Positions 35,785-47,099 are shown, counted from the first letter of the stretch. The stretch: DNA of 64,000 nt from Hyphomicrobium sp. CS1GBMeth3 (GCF_900117455.1 NZ_FPHO01000003.1:310001-374000), one strand, 5' to 3'. Numbers and translations are program-made. The notes: generated by a model from the sequence alone, not told the origin.

Positions 35785-37437
35785 TTAGGCTTCCGAGGCG
35801 GGCTCGGCAGCCTCGGATCCGTCGGCCGCCTCAGTCTCGGCGCCCTCTTCGGCCGCAGGCTGAAGGTCCTCGGCCGTGATCCAGCCGGCGAGCACACGCG
35901 CCGCCATGATCAAGTCCTCGGCCTCCTTGCGACCCAACTCGAAGCCTTCGAGCACGCCCTTGTGGCGCACCGGCTCCACGTCCTTGTCCTTCGAGCGCTC
36001 GGTCCAGCCAACGAGATCGTCGGTGGCGCAGTCAGCGAGATCCTCGAGCGTCTTGATGCCGTTCTCGCCGAAGGCAACCAGCATGGCCGTCGTCACGCCC
36101 TCGACCTTGGTGAGTTCATCGGAAACGCCGAGCTCGCGCCGGCGCGCATCGCGTTCGGCCTCGATCTTCTCGAGATACTCGCGCGCACGCGTCTGGATCT
36201 CTTCCGCCGTGTTCTCGTCGAAGCCCTCGATGTGGGCGATCTCCGAGAGCTCGACGTAGGCGACCTCCTCGACCGAGGCGAAGCCCTCGGTGACGAGCAG
36301 CTGCGCGATGACCTCGTCCACGTCGAGGGCATCCATGAACACCTGCGAGCGCTCCGCGAACTCCTTCTGACGCCGCTCGCTCTCTTCCTGCTCGGTCAGG
36401 ATGTCGATGTCCCAGCCCGTGAGCTGCGAGGCAAGACGCACGTTCTGGCCGCGCCGGCCGATGGCGAGCGAGAGCTGGCTCTCCGGCACCACCACCTCGA
36501 TGCGGTTCGAATCTTCATCGAGCACGACCTTGGACACTTCGGCAGGCGCCAGCGCGTTGACGATGAAGCTCGCCGCGTCGTTGTTCCACTGGATGATGTC
36601 GACCTTCTCGCCCTGCAGCTCGTTGACGACCGCCTGCACGCGGGCGCCGCGCATACCGACGCACGCGCCGACCGGATCGATCGAGCTGTCGCGCGAGATG
36701 ACGGCGATCTTGGCGCGTGAGCCGGGGTCGCGCGCCACCGACTTGATCTCGACGGTGCCGTCGTAGATCTCCGGCACCTCCTGCGCGAAGAGCTTGCTCA
36801 TGAACTCTGGGCGCGCACGAGATAGGAAGATCTGCGGCCCGCGCTGCTCGCGGCGCACGTCGTAGATGTAGGCGCGGATGCGGTCGCCGTAGCGTACGTT
36901 CTCGCGCGGGATCATCTCGTCGCGGCGGATGATGCCCTCAGCACGGCCGAGATCGACGATGACGTTACCGTATTCGGCGCGCTTGACCGTGCCGTTGACG
37001 ATCTCGCCGACGCGATCCTTGTACTCGTTGAACTGCCGGTCGCGCTCCGCCTCGCGCACCTTCTGCACGATGACCTGCTTGGCGTTCTGCGCCGCCACAC
37101 GGCCGAAATCGAGCGGCGGCAGGCTCTCGGCAATGAGATCGCCGACCTTCGCTTCGGGGTTGCGGCGCTTCGCGTCTTCGAGCGTGATCTGCGTCGCCTC
37201 GTTCTCGACCTCGTCGACGACCGCGAGCACGCGAGAAAGGCGCGTCTCGCCGGTCCTGGGATCGATCTCGCAGCGGATATCGTTCTCGGTGCCGTAGCGC
37301 GATTTCGCAGCCTTCTGGATCGCATCCTCCATGGCCTGGATCACGATCTTGCGGTCGATGGTCTTTTCCCGCGCGACGGCGTCTGCAATCTGCAGAAGCT
37401 CGAGCCTGTTGGCACTGATGCCTGCTACGCCTGCCAT
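35785..37437 (-). CDS. nusA: Transcription termination/antitermination factor NusA
   Basis: The 550-residue protein has the N-terminal RNA polymerase-binding domain ([20 protein letters not shown]), S1 ([20 protein letters not shown]), two KH domains ([39 protein letters not shown]) and C-terminal acidic repeats ([38 protein letters not shown]), ending with a Glu/Ala tail. It modulates pausing, termination and rRNA antitermination. It starts two bases after rimP. The C-terminal AR domains bind the alpha subunit or lambda N-type partners in E. coli. Confidence 0.98.
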   Translation of the reverse strand: MAGVAGISANRLELLQIADAVAREKTIDRKIVIQAMEDAIQKAAKSRYGTENDIRCEIDPRTGETRLSRVLAVVDEVENEATQITLEDAKRRNPEAKVGDLIAESLPPLDFGRVAAQNAKQVIVQKVREAERDRQFNEYKDRVGEIVNGTVKRAEYGNVIVDLGRAEGIIRRDEMIPRENVRYGDRIRAYIYDVRREQRGPQIFLSRARPEFMSKLFAQEVPEIYDGTVEIKSVARDPGSRAKIAVISRDSSIDPVGACVGMRGARVQAVVNELQGEKVDIIQWNNDAASFIVNALAPAEVSKVVLDEDSNRIEVVVPESQLSLAIGRRGQNVRLASQLTGWDIDILTEQEESERRQKEFAERSQVFMDALDVDEVIAQLLVTEGFASVEEVAYVELSEIAHIEGFDENTAEEIQTRAREYLEKIEAERDARRRELGVSDELTKVEGVTTAMLVAFGENGIKTLEDLADCATDDLVGWTERSKDKDVEPVRHKGVLEGFELGRKEAEDLIMAARVLAGWITAEDLQPAAEEGAETEAADGSEAAEPASEA

Positions 37438-37439
37438 AG

Positions 37440-38063
37440 TCAGAGACCCTCCACGTCGTCGGTCTTCAAATCATCCGGATCGGCTTCCGCGCCGTCTCCG
37501 AGTTGTCCTTTGCCCTTCGCCTTGGCGCGGGCCAGCGCCTCGCGGATCAATTCGTCGGTCAACACCAGCCGCGCGCTGGCGATCATGTCGACCGCTAATC
37601 CAATGACCTTGCGGCCCTCTTCGCCGAGATCGGCTTCGATCAGCACTTCGCCGTCCTCGAAGCCCTCGAGGTGCCCGCGAAAGCGGCGGCGCCCATCGAC
37701 GGGCAACTTCAGCTCGATCTTGGCTTCCGAGCCCGCCCAATCGACAAAATCCGAAGGCCTGACCAGCGGCCGGTCAATCCCCGGCGACGAGATCTCGAGC
37801 CGGTAGCTGTCGCTGACGATGTCAGCGACGTCGAGCACCGGAGAGACGGCCTTCGAAACCGCCTCGCAATCCTCGATCGTCATCGAGCCGTCTGGCCGTT
37901 CGGCCATGATCTGCAAGGTCTTGCCGTCACGCCCAGATATTTCGATACGCACAAGCCGGAATCCAAGGCTCTCGAGCACGGGCTCGACGAGCTGCGCGAT
38001 TTCCGATGCGAGACCAGTCTCCTGGATGAAACGGTCGTTCGTACCTTGCATAACCCGGTGCAT
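37440..38063 (-). CDS. rimP: Ribosome maturation factor RimP
   Basis: I start at ATG 38063 (MHRVMQGTNDRFIQE), giving 207 residues; ATG 38051 four codons later is also possible. The longer frame runs through a terminator-like hairpin and is not coding. RimP landmarks are ETGLASEIAQLVEPVLESLGF, DCEAVSKAVSPVLD, and YRLEISSPGIDRPL, followed by an SH3-like C-domain and an acidic tail. It is needed for 30S maturation and opens the rimP-nusA-ylxR-infB operon. A hairpin with a T-tract ends about 30 bases before the start. Confidence 0.93.
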   Translation of the reverse strand: MHRVMQGTNDRFIQETGLASEIAQLVEPVLESLGFRLVRIEISGRDGKTLQIMAERPDGSMTIEDCEAVSKAVSPVLDVADIVSDSYRLEISSPGIDRPLVRPSDFVDWAGSEAKIELKLPVDGRRRFRGHLEGFEDGEVLIEADLGEEGRKVIGLAVDMIASARLVLTDELIREALARAKAKGKGQLGDGAEADPDDLKTDDVEGL

Positions 38064-38092
38064 TCCGGCCGCCGTCTCCGGCTTGCCAAAAC

Positions 38093-38122
38093 AAAAAGAG
38101 CGGACCCTTGAGGGGCCCACTC
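38093..38122 (-). terminator. Terminator/attenuator hairpin before rimP
   Basis: Arms at 38098-38107 and 38113-38122 form ten pairs on the minus strand (two G-U) around a five-base loop, followed directly by five Ts (38097-38093). It is 126 bases past the trmB stop and only about 30 bases before rimP, too close for a full promoter in between. Read-through control of the rimP-nusA-infB operon is therefore plausible. Confidence 0.65.
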
Positions 38123-38247
38123 TCAGAGTTGAGATGATCATGAGCAAACGAAAGATACGTGACTGTGACAGTCCTTGCAAGCGTATTTGCTGGCTTTTCT
38201 TCCGCTGGCGCCCCTTCGATATGAGCCAATTGTAAGAATTGGCCGAA

Positions 38248-38961
38248 TCACACCCGGATAAACCGCAGGAAATAGCAGCGACGGCCCTCCCGGCCGGCTT
38301 TGACCTCATAACGCGTCCCCGGCCAGTCCGCCGGCCGCTGCCGCCAATCTGCCGGCCGGTCTGCAGTCCAGCGGAAGAACGGTGTTTGTTGCACGGCGTA
38401 CAGCGCCGTGCCTGCGTAGTCGCCGATATCGGAGGCGAACCGCAGCTCCGCGCCGGGCTTCATCACGCGGGCCAGAAGTCGCAGCAGATCCGGCGAGAAG
38501 AGCCGCCGCTTGCGATGCCGCTTCTTCGGCCAGGGATCGGGAAACAGAATGAAGGCGCGATCGAGAGATGCCTCCGGCAACCATCGCAAGAGCGGCCGTA
38601 CGTCATCACCGAGAAGACGGATGTTGCCGAGCCCCTTGTCGTCGACCGCCGTCAGAGCCTTGACCAGCCCCTCCTCGAACGGCTCACAGCCGATGAGGCC
38701 GACATTCGGATTTGCCTCCGCCTGCCAGATCAAATGCTCCGCCCCGCCGAACCCGATCTCGAGCCAAAAGGCGGAGGTCCCTGGCGGAAACAGCGCCGTG
38801 ATGTCGGTCGGCGCCGGACCACTGGGGTCGATCGCGACCCGCGGCAGGAGCTCCGTTAGCAAGCGCTCCTGACGCGCGCTGAGCTTGCGACCGCGGCGGC
38901 GTCCGAACGAACGGATCTCCGCCGCTTCTGGATGAGAGGATTTTTCAGAAGCCGGATCCAC
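38248..38961 (-). CDS. trmB: tRNA (guanine-N7)-methyltransferase TrmB
   Basis: The 237-residue protein has a basic N-terminal stretch (RSFGRRRGRKLSARQERLL), the SAM motif FWLEIGFGGAEHLIW, and the TrmB hallmark FPDPWPKKRHRKRRLFSPDLL. It makes m7G46 in the variable loop of tRNAs. It follows metK on the same strand with a 72-bp gap that contains a strong hairpin, and precedes rimP. The order metK-trmB-rimP is standard in Rhizobiales. Confidence 0.95.
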   Translation of the reverse strand: MDPASEKSSHPEAAEIRSFGRRRGRKLSARQERLLTELLPRVAIDPSGPAPTDITALFPPGTSAFWLEIGFGGAEHLIWQAEANPNVGLIGCEPFEEGLVKALTAVDDKGLGNIRLLGDDVRPLLRWLPEASLDRAFILFPDPWPKKRHRKRRLFSPDLLRLLARVMKPGAELRFASDIGDYAGTALYAVQQTPFFRWTADRPADWRQRPADWPGTRYEVKAGREGRRCYFLRFIRV

Positions 38962-38984
38962 AGATGCCTTTCCCTTAACGCAAA

Positions 38985-39007
38985 CGGCCGCAGGAACACT
39001 GCGGCCG
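38985..39007 (-). terminator. Terminator-like hairpin between metK and trmB
   Basis: CGGCCGCAG (38985-38993) and CTGCGGCCG (38999-39007) are perfect arms around five bases. On the minus strand it follows the metK stop by 27 bases and is followed by TTTG, a short T-tract, so termination is probably partial. Confidence 0.5.
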
Positions 39008-39033
39008 CTCAGGTCTCTGCTCGAGATGAAAGC

Positions 39034-40281
<1,248 letters not shown>

Positions 40282-40415
40282 AGTTTGCCGAGTGAAACGG
40301 GAAACGGTCGGCCCCGAGCGTCCGGCGGGACCTAGAAGCGTAGCAGGCGTGTCTTGCCGGTTTTACCAAGTCCGGTCAAGCACCGCACCCGTGCAAAGCT
40401 TAGCAGGTGCGCGCG

Positions 40416-40462
40416 ATTGCCTGCACTCGCAGGTTCACCTGCGCATGCGCCTGCATCGCAAT
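40416..40462. repeat. Long imperfect hairpin upstream of metK
   Basis: ATTGC at 40416 pairs with GCAAT ending at 40462, TGCA with TGCA, and CGCAGG with CCTGCG around TTCA, with bulges. It sits about 135 bases upstream of the metK start, just after the HTH gene. There is no T-tract. It may be a local palindromic repeat or part of the metK leader. Confidence 0.35.
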
Positions 40463-40490
40463 GACGCACGCCCCGCCGACGGGAAACTCC

Positions 40491-40952
40491 TCAGTCGAGC
40501 GGATCCTCTCCGCCAAGCGCGCGCACCAACTCCACGATCGACCGGCGTACGCGGGCGTCGGTTATTTTCACGAAGGCTTTGTTGAGCTCCATGCCCTCAC
40601 GGGTCGAAAGAAATTCGATTACATAGCTTTCCGCCGGCTTTTCCGCAAAACCGGGAACAAGCGAGGTCTCGATCAGCTCGGCCGGAGCTTCATCATAAAA
40701 AAATTGCACCGGCACGCCGAGAACGCGCGAAAGATCGAACAACCGGCTGGCGCCAATACGGTTAACGCCTTTCTCGTATTTCTGAACCTGCTGAAAAGTC
40801 AGGCCCAGATGCTCGCCGAGTTTCTCCTGGCTCATGCCAAGCAGCATCCGGCGCAAACGCACCCGCGTTCCGACGTGCGCATCGATAGGGTTGGGCTTGC
40901 GGGCACTCCGCTCGCTGTCGACGTCATCGTCGATGGCATCGTCTTTTGACAT
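40491..40952 (-). CDS. XRE-family HTH regulator
   Basis: The 153-residue protein has an HTH_3 domain (about 24-80: VGTRVRLRRMLLGMSQEKLGEHLGLTFQQVQKYEKG) and a C-terminal helical part with FYDEAP and VRRSIVELVRALGGED. This family sits between lnt and metK throughout Rhizobiales and related orders, where it is sometimes linked to methionine or stress control, but the target genes are not known. The acidic N-terminus (DDAIDDDVDSE) is typical of the group. Nothing marks an obvious operator in the flanking gaps. Confidence 0.9.
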   Translation of the reverse strand: MSKDDAIDDDVDSERSARKPNPIDAHVGTRVRLRRMLLGMSQEKLGEHLGLTFQQVQKYEKGVNRIGASRLFDLSRVLGVPVQFFYDEAPAELIETSLVPGFAEKPAESYVIEFLSTREGMELNKAFVKITDARVRRSIVELVRALGGEDPLD

Positions 40953-41136
40953 ACTTCACTCCAAAGCCCTGAACGGCCGCCGGTCCGTCTCTGCCTATGG
41001 AAGTCGGGGCGCGGGGTCAATAATTTACCCATGGGAAATTAACTTCACGTCACACCTGTAATTGCGCATCCGCGCACAGGGCAACCTCAGCGAGCGGAAG
41101 ATCGAATGTCGCAGAAAGAAAGCGTTTTTCGTGCTT

Positions 41137-42783
41137 TCAAGAATAACGAGGATGCCGGCGAAAGCTGAAAAAATAGACAGCACCCGCGCCAAAGACTGCC
41201 AATAGGAAAAAGGTACTGTCGCCGAGCATGGCGTAGAGCGGAGCAGCCCGCGCCACGGGTAATTGGGAATCCAGAGATCCTCTAACATTTAAATCGAGCA
41301 TATCGACGACCCGCCCGCTGGCGTCGACGACTGCCGAGATTCCATTGTTCGCCACGCGCAAAAGCGGCAAGCCCTCCTCCACGGCACGCACGCGGGCCTG
41401 ATGGAAATGCTGACGCGGTCCCGTGGTGTTGCCGAACCAGCCGTCATTGGTGACGTTGACGAGCACGGCTGGAGGACCGGCGCTGGCCGCACCGACGCCG
41501 GGAAAGATCGCCTCGTAGCAGATGAGCCCGCCGGCCGGCGGCAGACCCGGTACGTCGAGCAGCGGCCGCGGCGACACACCGACCGAGAACCCGCCGCGCC
41601 AGCGTGTGAGCTGCTCGAGCCCGATCGCCTCGAGCGTGCTCTGCCAAGGTAGGTACTCCCCAAACGGCACGAGGTGAGTCTTGTCGTAGGTTCCAGCCAG
41701 CGTTCCCGCGCTGTCGAAAACCATAAGACTGTTGTAGGCCCGGATCGGCACCGCCGCAGGGTCGCCGCCAGCGCCCTCGCGCCTTAGCGCGCCGGTCAGC
41801 AGCAACGCCCCGTCCGGCAACATCTCGCCAATGGCAGCCAGCGCCTCCGGATGCTCGAGCGGAAGAAACGGCATCGCCGCCTCCGGCCAGATCACATGCG
41901 TGATGCCGGAGAGATCATCCTGGCGCCCTGACGCGTCGACCGCCGACAGAGCCAAGTGGTCCTGGAAGATCGCCGCCTGCCTGTCGGGCCGCCACTTCTC
42001 CCGCTGCGGAACGCTCGGCTGCACGATGCGGAGCCGAACGCCATCGACATGACCGGACGGAGCGGTCGCAAGTCGCACGGCGCCATAGGCGGCGAGCAGA
42101 ACGAGCGGCACACCCGAGAGCCCAAGCACCCGCAGCCCTGCCTGACGCCGAGCAGAAGCGCTCGCGTCCGCGAGCAGCACCAAAGGCGCTGCGAAAACCG
42201 GCACCGCAACGAGCGTCAGCCCGTAAATGCCGATGAGCCCAGCGCTCTGCATCAACAGCACCGGCCAGGTCAGCGCATACCCGAGCACATTCCACGGGAA
42301 GCCTGTCAGGATATGGCCGCGCAGCCATTCTGCGAGCGCGAGCGCAATCGCGAGGGTGACGAGCCGGGCTATACCGGGGCGCCACACCAACGCGGCCACA
42401 GCAGCAGCCGTAGCCCAGAACAGAGCCAGGCCGGCCGGCATCAGCGTCACCGCGAACGGCAGGAGCCAGCCGAATTTATCGGCTTCCACAAGGAAGGCTT
42501 CGCCGATCCAGAAGAGACCAAGCAGGAAGTAGCCGAAGCCGAACCACCATCCCGCGACCGCCGCACTGCGGGCCGCCCCGCGAACGCCGTGGTCATGGCG
42601 CACCGCATCGTCGAGAAGCCAGACGAGCACGGGCAGTGTCAGGAACAGGATCGGCGCGAAGAAGAAAGGCGCCATGGACAGGTTCGAGAGAGCGCCAGCG
42701 GCGAACGCGAGGCCCCAGCGGCGCCACCCGCGCGCCGCCATGACGGTGTAACGCCAGTCTGAGATCCGATCCCAGCCCCCCAT
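41137..42783 (-). CDS. lnt: Apolipoprotein N-acyltransferase
   Basis: The 548-residue protein has about six to eight N-terminal membrane helices and a periplasmic nitrilase-like domain. The catalytic triad is in VIWPEAAMPF (Glu), YDKTHLVPFGEYLPW (Lys) and GGLICYEAIFPG (Cys). It adds the third acyl chain to the N-terminal cysteine of lipoproteins. It ends at 41137 and starts six bases after the CorC-type gene. The last residues include a C-terminal helix (FLLAVFGAGAVYFF). Confidence 0.95.
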   Translation of the reverse strand: MGGWDRISDWRYTVMAARGWRRWGLAFAAGALSNLSMAPFFFAPILFLTLPVLVWLLDDAVRHDHGVRGAARSAAVAGWWFGFGYFLLGLFWIGEAFLVEADKFGWLLPFAVTLMPAGLALFWATAAAVAALVWRPGIARLVTLAIALALAEWLRGHILTGFPWNVLGYALTWPVLLMQSAGLIGIYGLTLVAVPVFAAPLVLLADASASARRQAGLRVLGLSGVPLVLLAAYGAVRLATAPSGHVDGVRLRIVQPSVPQREKWRPDRQAAIFQDHLALSAVDASGRQDDLSGITHVIWPEAAMPFLPLEHPEALAAIGEMLPDGALLLTGALRREGAGGDPAAVPIRAYNSLMVFDSAGTLAGTYDKTHLVPFGEYLPWQSTLEAIGLEQLTRWRGGFSVGVSPRPLLDVPGLPPAGGLICYEAIFPGVGAASAGPPAVLVNVTNDGWFGNTTGPRQHFHQARVRAVEEGLPLLRVANNGISAVVDASGRVVDMLDLNVRGSLDSQLPVARAAPLYAMLGDSTFFLLAVFGAGAVYFFSFRRHPRYS

Positions 42784-42789
42784 ACCCGA

Positions 42790-43851
42790 TCAGCCGGCCG
42801 GCTGCGCGTCGCCCTCCGAGGGCGCGGGCGGCAGATGGATCTTGAGCCGCTTCACGCGCCGCGGATCGGCATCCAGCACCTCGAACTCGACGCCGGAGGC
42901 CGGATGGCGGATCAATTCGCCGCGCGCAGGAACCCGGCCAACGATCGTGAACACGAGCCCGCCGAGCGTATCGATATCGGCTTCCTCCTCGGGCGTCAGA
43001 AGCGTCCGCCCGAGCCGGTCCTCGAGCTCCTTGACCGGCGCGCGGCCCGACGCCACCAAGCCGAGCTTGGCGTCGTCATAGATGAGGTCCGCCTCCTCCT
43101 CGTCGTGCTCGTCCTCGATGTCGCCGACGATCTGCTCGACGAGATCCTCGATCGTGACGAGTCCGTCCGTGCCACCGTATTCATCGACGATCAGCGCCAT
43201 GTGAATGTGCGTCGCCTGCATGCGCACGAGCAGGTTCATCGCCGGCATGGAGGGCGGCACGTAGAGCACCGGCTTCCTGAGCTTCAAAACCGCGATGGGC
43301 CGGCTGAGATCGATACGGCTGAGATCAGGCTTGTTGCCACCCAGCTCCGACGGCTTGGCAGCGGGATCAGCCTTGATTTCGGGATGGGCCGGCCGCTGCT
43401 TGATCGGCTCGCGCAATGCCCGCCCCGCGACCTCGGCCGAAACCCAGCGGAACAGATCCTTGATGTGGATCATGCCACGCGGGTCATCGAGCGTATCGTG
43501 GTAGATCGGAATACGCGAGACCCCCGATTCCTCGAACAGACGAACGAGGGAGCCGAGCGACTCCGTCTCTTCGATGGCGATGATGTCGGCGCGCGGCACC
43601 ATGATCTCGTCGACGCGCGAGGCGCCGAAGCGCAACAACCCCGACAGCATCTTGCGCTCCTCGGGCGAGAAGCCGCCGGTCGCTTTCTGCTCCTCCTTGA
43701 GCAGCACCTCGAGCTTGTCGCGCAGCGTCGGCTGCTCGGCGAGACCGAGGCGTGTCCACAAATTCTGCAGCCAGCCGCTCGCGCTCTCGCGCATGGTGCG
43801 CCGTTCGGGCGCATAGGTCACATCATCCATCTGGTCGTCGCTATTGGTCAT
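42790..43851 (-). CDS. CorC/TlyC-type CBS-domain protein
   Basis: The 353-residue protein lacks membrane helices and has two CBS domains (about 75-215: MVPRADIIAIEETESLGSLV; VLYVPPSMPAMNLLVRMQAT) and a C-terminal CorC_HlyC transporter-associated domain (DIDTLGGLVFTIVGRVPARGE). Such soluble CorC proteins (also called hemolysin C or YbeX) are linked to magnesium/cobalt efflux and, in E. coli, to ribosome metabolism, consistent with its place between ybeY and lnt. It overlaps ybeY by four bases. An insertion between CBS motifs (residues about 135-185) is Lys/Pro-rich. Confidence 0.92.
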   Translation of the reverse strand: MTNSDDQMDDVTYAPERRTMRESASGWLQNLWTRLGLAEQPTLRDKLEVLLKEEQKATGGFSPEERKMLSGLLRFGASRVDEIMVPRADIIAIEETESLGSLVRLFEESGVSRIPIYHDTLDDPRGMIHIKDLFRWVSAEVAGRALREPIKQRPAHPEIKADPAAKPSELGGNKPDLSRIDLSRPIAVLKLRKPVLYVPPSMPAMNLLVRMQATHIHMALIVDEYGGTDGLVTIEDLVEQIVGDIEDEHDEEEADLIYDDAKLGLVASGRAPVKELEDRLGRTLLTPEEEADIDTLGGLVFTIVGRVPARGELIRHPASGVEFEVLDADPRRVKRLKIHLPPAPSEGDAQPAG

Positions 43852-44399
43852 GGGATTGAGGGGGCTATTGCGTCGTCGCCATAGGGATTGGCGATGCCAA
43901 GCGTTGCAAGCACGTCGATCTCGATGCCTTCCATCTCGCGCGCCTCCGCTTCGGTCTCGTGATCGAAACCGAGCAGATGCAGGAGACCGTGCACGACGAG
44001 ATGCTGTAGGTGGTGAGCGGGAGACACGCCTTGCTCGGCGGCCTCGCGCTCGATCGTTTCCTGCGCCAGCACGATGTCGCCGAGCGACGGACCGAGCGCC
44101 GTGCCGGGCAACGGCGTCGCAGGAAAGGAAAGAACGTTTGTCGGTTTGTCCTTGCCGCGGAAGCGCGCGTTGAGCTCCTGCACGGTGGCATCATCGCTGA
44201 GCGCGATACAGGCTTCCGTCGGCTTGCGCGAGGCAAAACGCGGGTCCGTCGCCAGCGCGCGACCCGCGGCCTCGATCAGTGCATCCCGATCGCCGATCCG
44301 CGACCAGTCCCCCGCTTCATGCAGAATGTCGAGGCTGAGCCAGAGGGGCAGCTCACGCCACCCCTCGCTCCGACTTCGACTGTCCGCAGAATCGGGCAT
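43848..44399 (-). CDS. ybeY: Endoribonuclease YbeY
   Basis: ATG 44399 (MPDSADSRSRSEGW) gives 183 residues; the upstream open frame overlaps phoH. The zinc motif HGLLHLLGFDHE (HxxxHxxxxxH) is complete, preceded by the conserved LSFPA and LGDIVLAQE. YbeY is a metal-dependent RNase for 16S rRNA 3'-end maturation and ribosome quality control. It starts one base after the phoH stop and overlaps the CorC-type gene by four bases, so translation is tightly coupled. Confidence 0.95.
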   Translation of the reverse strand: MPDSADSRSRSEGWRELPLWLSLDILHEAGDWSRIGDRDALIEAAGRALATDPRFASRKPTEACIALSDDATVQELNARFRGKDKPTNVLSFPATPLPGTALGPSLGDIVLAQETIEREAAEQGVSPAHHLQHLVVHGLLHLLGFDHETEAEAREMEGIEIDVLATLGIANPYGDDAIAPSIP

Positions 44400-44400
44400 G

Positions 44401-45402
44401 TCACGGTCTCCCCGTGCCAAGCGTATCGTACGCGGCCACGATCTTCGCGACGAGGTCGCGACGCACGACGTCCGCGTTCGAGAAGCGCACTGCCGTGATG
44501 TCGTCCACATCCGACAGAACCCGCACCGCCTCCTCGAGACCCGACGTCATTCCAGGCGGCAGGTCGACCTGCGATGGATCGCCCGTCACCACCATTTTCG
44601 AGTTCTCGCCGAGACGCGTCAGAAACATCTTCATCTGCATGCTTGTCGTGTTCTGCGCCTCGTCCAGGATGACGAACGCATTGGCGAGCGTACGTCCGCG
44701 CATGAACGCGAGCGGCGCGATCTCGATGACACCGCTCTCGAGATCACGCTCCACCTTCTCCGGCGGCAGCACATCATAGAGCGCATCATAGAGCGGCCGC
44801 AGATAAGGATCGACCTTCTCGCGCATATCGCCCGGCAGGAAGCCGAGCCGCTCACCTGCCTCGACCGCCGGTCGCGACAGGATGATGCGCTCGACAACGC
44901 CGCGCTCGAGGCACTGCGCGGCATAGGCCACTGCGAGATAGGTCTTGCCGGTGCCGGCCGGGCCGATGCCGAACACGAGGTCTGTCTTGTCCAGCGCGCG
45001 GATGTAGGTGCTTTGCGCGGGTGTACGCGCCTTGACCACGCGGCGGCGCGTTGCGATCTGCGCCTGCCCATCGGACGAAGGCGTGTCCTGCTGGCGCGCG
45101 TGGCGGATCAAGCCGTCAAAATCTCCAGGGCCCACGTGCTCTCCCTTTGTGACGCGCTCATAGAGCTTTTCCAGTACCTCGCGCGCGATCTCGCAGGCGC
45201 TTTCGGAGCCTGACAGGATGACGACATTGCCATGCGCGTGCGCCTCGATGCCGAGGCGGTCCTCGATCAACGCCAGATTGGCATCGAACTCACCGAGGAG
45301 GCGAGTGAGGTGGCGGTTGTCCTCGAAAGGCACCACCACGCGTTTGCTTGGAATGGGGGATTTAGGCACTCGCCTTCGACCTACCGCCGTCTGGCCGCGC
45401 AT
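44401..45402 (-). CDS. phoH: PhoH-family ATPase
   Basis: I choose ATG 45402 (MRGQTAVGRRRVP), with AGGAGAC about a dozen bases before it, giving 333 residues; the longer frame upstream is not supported. There is a KH-like N-terminal domain (FEDNRHLTRLLGEFDANLAL) and the PhoH ATPase with Walker A GPAGTGKTYLAVA, ILSRPAVEAGERLGFLPGD and the DEAQN box in FVILDEAQNTT. PhoH-like (YbeZ) proteins work with YbeY in RNA processing. Position between miaB and ybeY is the usual one. Confidence 0.94.
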   Translation of the reverse strand: MRGQTAVGRRRVPKSPIPSKRVVVPFEDNRHLTRLLGEFDANLALIEDRLGIEAHAHGNVVILSGSESACEIAREVLEKLYERVTKGEHVGPGDFDGLIRHARQQDTPSSDGQAQIATRRRVVKARTPAQSTYIRALDKTDLVFGIGPAGTGKTYLAVAYAAQCLERGVVERIILSRPAVEAGERLGFLPGDMREKVDPYLRPLYDALYDVLPPEKVERDLESGVIEIAPLAFMRGRTLANAFVILDEAQNTTSMQMKMFLTRLGENSKMVVTGDPSQVDLPPGMTSGLEEAVRVLSDVDDITAVRFSNADVVRRDLVAKIVAAYDTLGTGRP

Positions 45403-45591
45403 CGCTGTCAAGCGTCTCGTCTCCTGGGACTGGACCAAGCCCACCCGGCATTCTGCAACAAGAGCCGGACAAACCGGTCGCTTCAAAAACCCGGACCCGG
45501 ATCGACTCGGCGTCCAGCCCGGACAAGCCTAGCATAGGACCGGGCGCCGTCGAATCAACGTCCCTGCCCAATGCGTGAACCGTTAACAGGT

Positions 45592-47007
45592 TCATGCTGA
45601 CCCACATATGACGCCCGAAAGGCTGTTGGCGCCCGCGGAGCGGATCTCCACCTCGACGATTTCGCCAACGCGCGCGGGATCGGCATCGGCATGAACGAGC
45701 TGCAAATAAGGCGAGCGGCCGACCAGCTGGCCTTCGTATCGGCCGGTTTTTTCTAGCAAGACGGGCAGCGTCTGCCCCACGAACTGGCCGTTGAAGCGCC
45801 GGTAGCCGGCGTCGATTGTATCCTGCAGCCGCGCGAGACGCTCGCGCTTCACATCCTCCGGCACCTGCTCGTCCATGGTCGCGGCGGGCGTGCCAGGGCG
45901 CGGGCTGTACTTGAACGAGAACGCATGTGCGAAACGCGCCTCTTCGACGAGCTTGAGCGTCTCCTCGAAATCGGCGTCGCTCTCGCCCGGAAAGCCGACG
46001 ATGATGTCCGTCGACAGCGCGATGTCGGGGCGCGCCTCCCGGATGCGCCCGATAAGGTCGAGATACTCCCCCGCCGTATGCTTGCGGTTCATGGCGGCGA
46101 GCACACGATCCGCACCCGCCTGGAACGGCAGATGCAGATACGGCATCAGCTTCTCTTCGTCGCGATGCGCCTGAATGAGGTCGTCACTCATGTCACGCGG
46201 ATGGCTCGTGGTGTAGCGGATGCGCGAGAGCCCCTCGATTTCGGCGAGATGACGGATCAGCCCAGCAAGGGCAGTCGGCGCCCCGTCCGGCCCATCGCCG
46301 TGATAGCCGTTGACGTTCTGGCCTAAGAGCGTGATTTCGCGCACGCCGCGCTCAACGAGGCGCCGTGCCTCTGCGACCAGCGCCGCCACCGGGCGCGAGT
46401 ATTCCATGCCGCGCGTATAGGGAACGACGCAGAACGTACAGAACTTGTCGCAACCTTCCTGCACCGTGAGGAAGGCCGACACCGCGCGCGGCGGGCGACG
46501 GTCCGGCAGCGCCTGGAATTTGTCCTCGTCGGGAAATGCCGTCTCGACAATCGACGTCTCGCCGCGCCGCATGCGCGCCAGCAATTCCGGCAGACGATGA
46601 TAGCTCTGCGGACCGAGCACGAGATCGACCACCGGCGCGCGCCGCACGATCTCGTCACCCTCGGCCTGCGCCACACAACCCGCAACGGTGATCAGCGTCT
46701 CCTTGCCATCGCGCGCGCGCTCACGCTTGATGTCGCGCAGCCGGCCGAGATCTGAGTAGACCTTCTCCGCCGCCTTCTCGCGGATGTGGCAGGTATTGAG
46801 GATCGCAAGGTCCGCCTCTGCCGGCTCGCTCGTCTCGACATAACCCTCCGCCGCCAGAGCTTCGCTCATGCGCTCGGAATCGTAGACGTTCATCTGGCAG
46901 CCGAACGTCTTGATGAAAACGCGCTTTGTTGCGGGCGGAGCGGCGCTCTCGGCGGACTCGCTATGCGGGGCCGGATCGTCGAGAAGCGATGAATCGAGGT
47001 CGTCCAA
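45592..47007 (-). CDS. miaB: tRNA 2-methylthio-N6-isopentenyladenosine synthase MiaB
   Basis: The 471-residue enzyme has the N-terminal UPF0004 domain with three cluster cysteines ([31 protein letters not shown]), the radical-SAM CxxxCxxC ([16 protein letters not shown]) and a C-terminal TRAM domain ([21 protein letters not shown]). It adds the methylthio group to i6A37 of tRNAs. The gap upstream (47008-47294) contains a long imperfect palindrome related to the one at 29561-29607. Confidence 0.97.
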   Translation of the reverse strand: MDDLDSSLLDDPAPHSESAESAAPPATKRVFIKTFGCQMNVYDSERMSEALAAEGYVETSEPAEADLAILNTCHIREKAAEKVYSDLGRLRDIKRERARDGKETLITVAGCVAQAEGDEIVRRAPVVDLVLGPQSYHRLPELLARMRRGETSIVETAFPDEDKFQALPDRRPPRAVSAFLTVQEGCDKFCTFCVVPYTRGMEYSRPVAALVAEARRLVERGVREITLLGQNVNGYHGDGPDGAPTALAGLIRHLAEIEGLSRIRYTTSHPRDMSDDLIQAHRDEEKLMPYLHLPFQAGADRVLAAMNRKHTAGEYLDLIGRIREARPDIALSTDIIVGFPGESDADFEETLKLVEEARFAHAFSFKYSPRPGTPAATMDEQVPEDVKRERLARLQDTIDAGYRRFNGQFVGQTLPVLLEKTGRYEGQLVGRSPYLQLVHADADPARVGEIVEVEIRSAGANSLSGVICGSA

Positions 47008-47033
47008 GGGCGTTTGCGTTCCCGGTCTCTGAA

Positions 47034-47099
47034 GTGCTTCCGGAAATGGACCCAGGCCGTGGCAGAGCCATAGAGGTCCAGTTCAAACGATAGAAGCAC
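47034..47099. repeat. Imperfect palindrome upstream of miaB
   Basis: Arms GTGCTTC (47034-47040) and GAAGCAC (47093-47099), with an inner pair TGGACC/GGTCCA. The first 12 bases (AGTGCTTCCGGAAA side) match the REP-like element in the rpsO-pnp gap, so it is probably the same repeat family. Confidence 0.4.

Noticed and set aside
37927..38229. 100-codon minus-strand frame over the rimP start, possible leader peptide
   Set aside because: It overlaps rimP in another frame, runs through the terminator-like hairpin and has no regulatory codon run.
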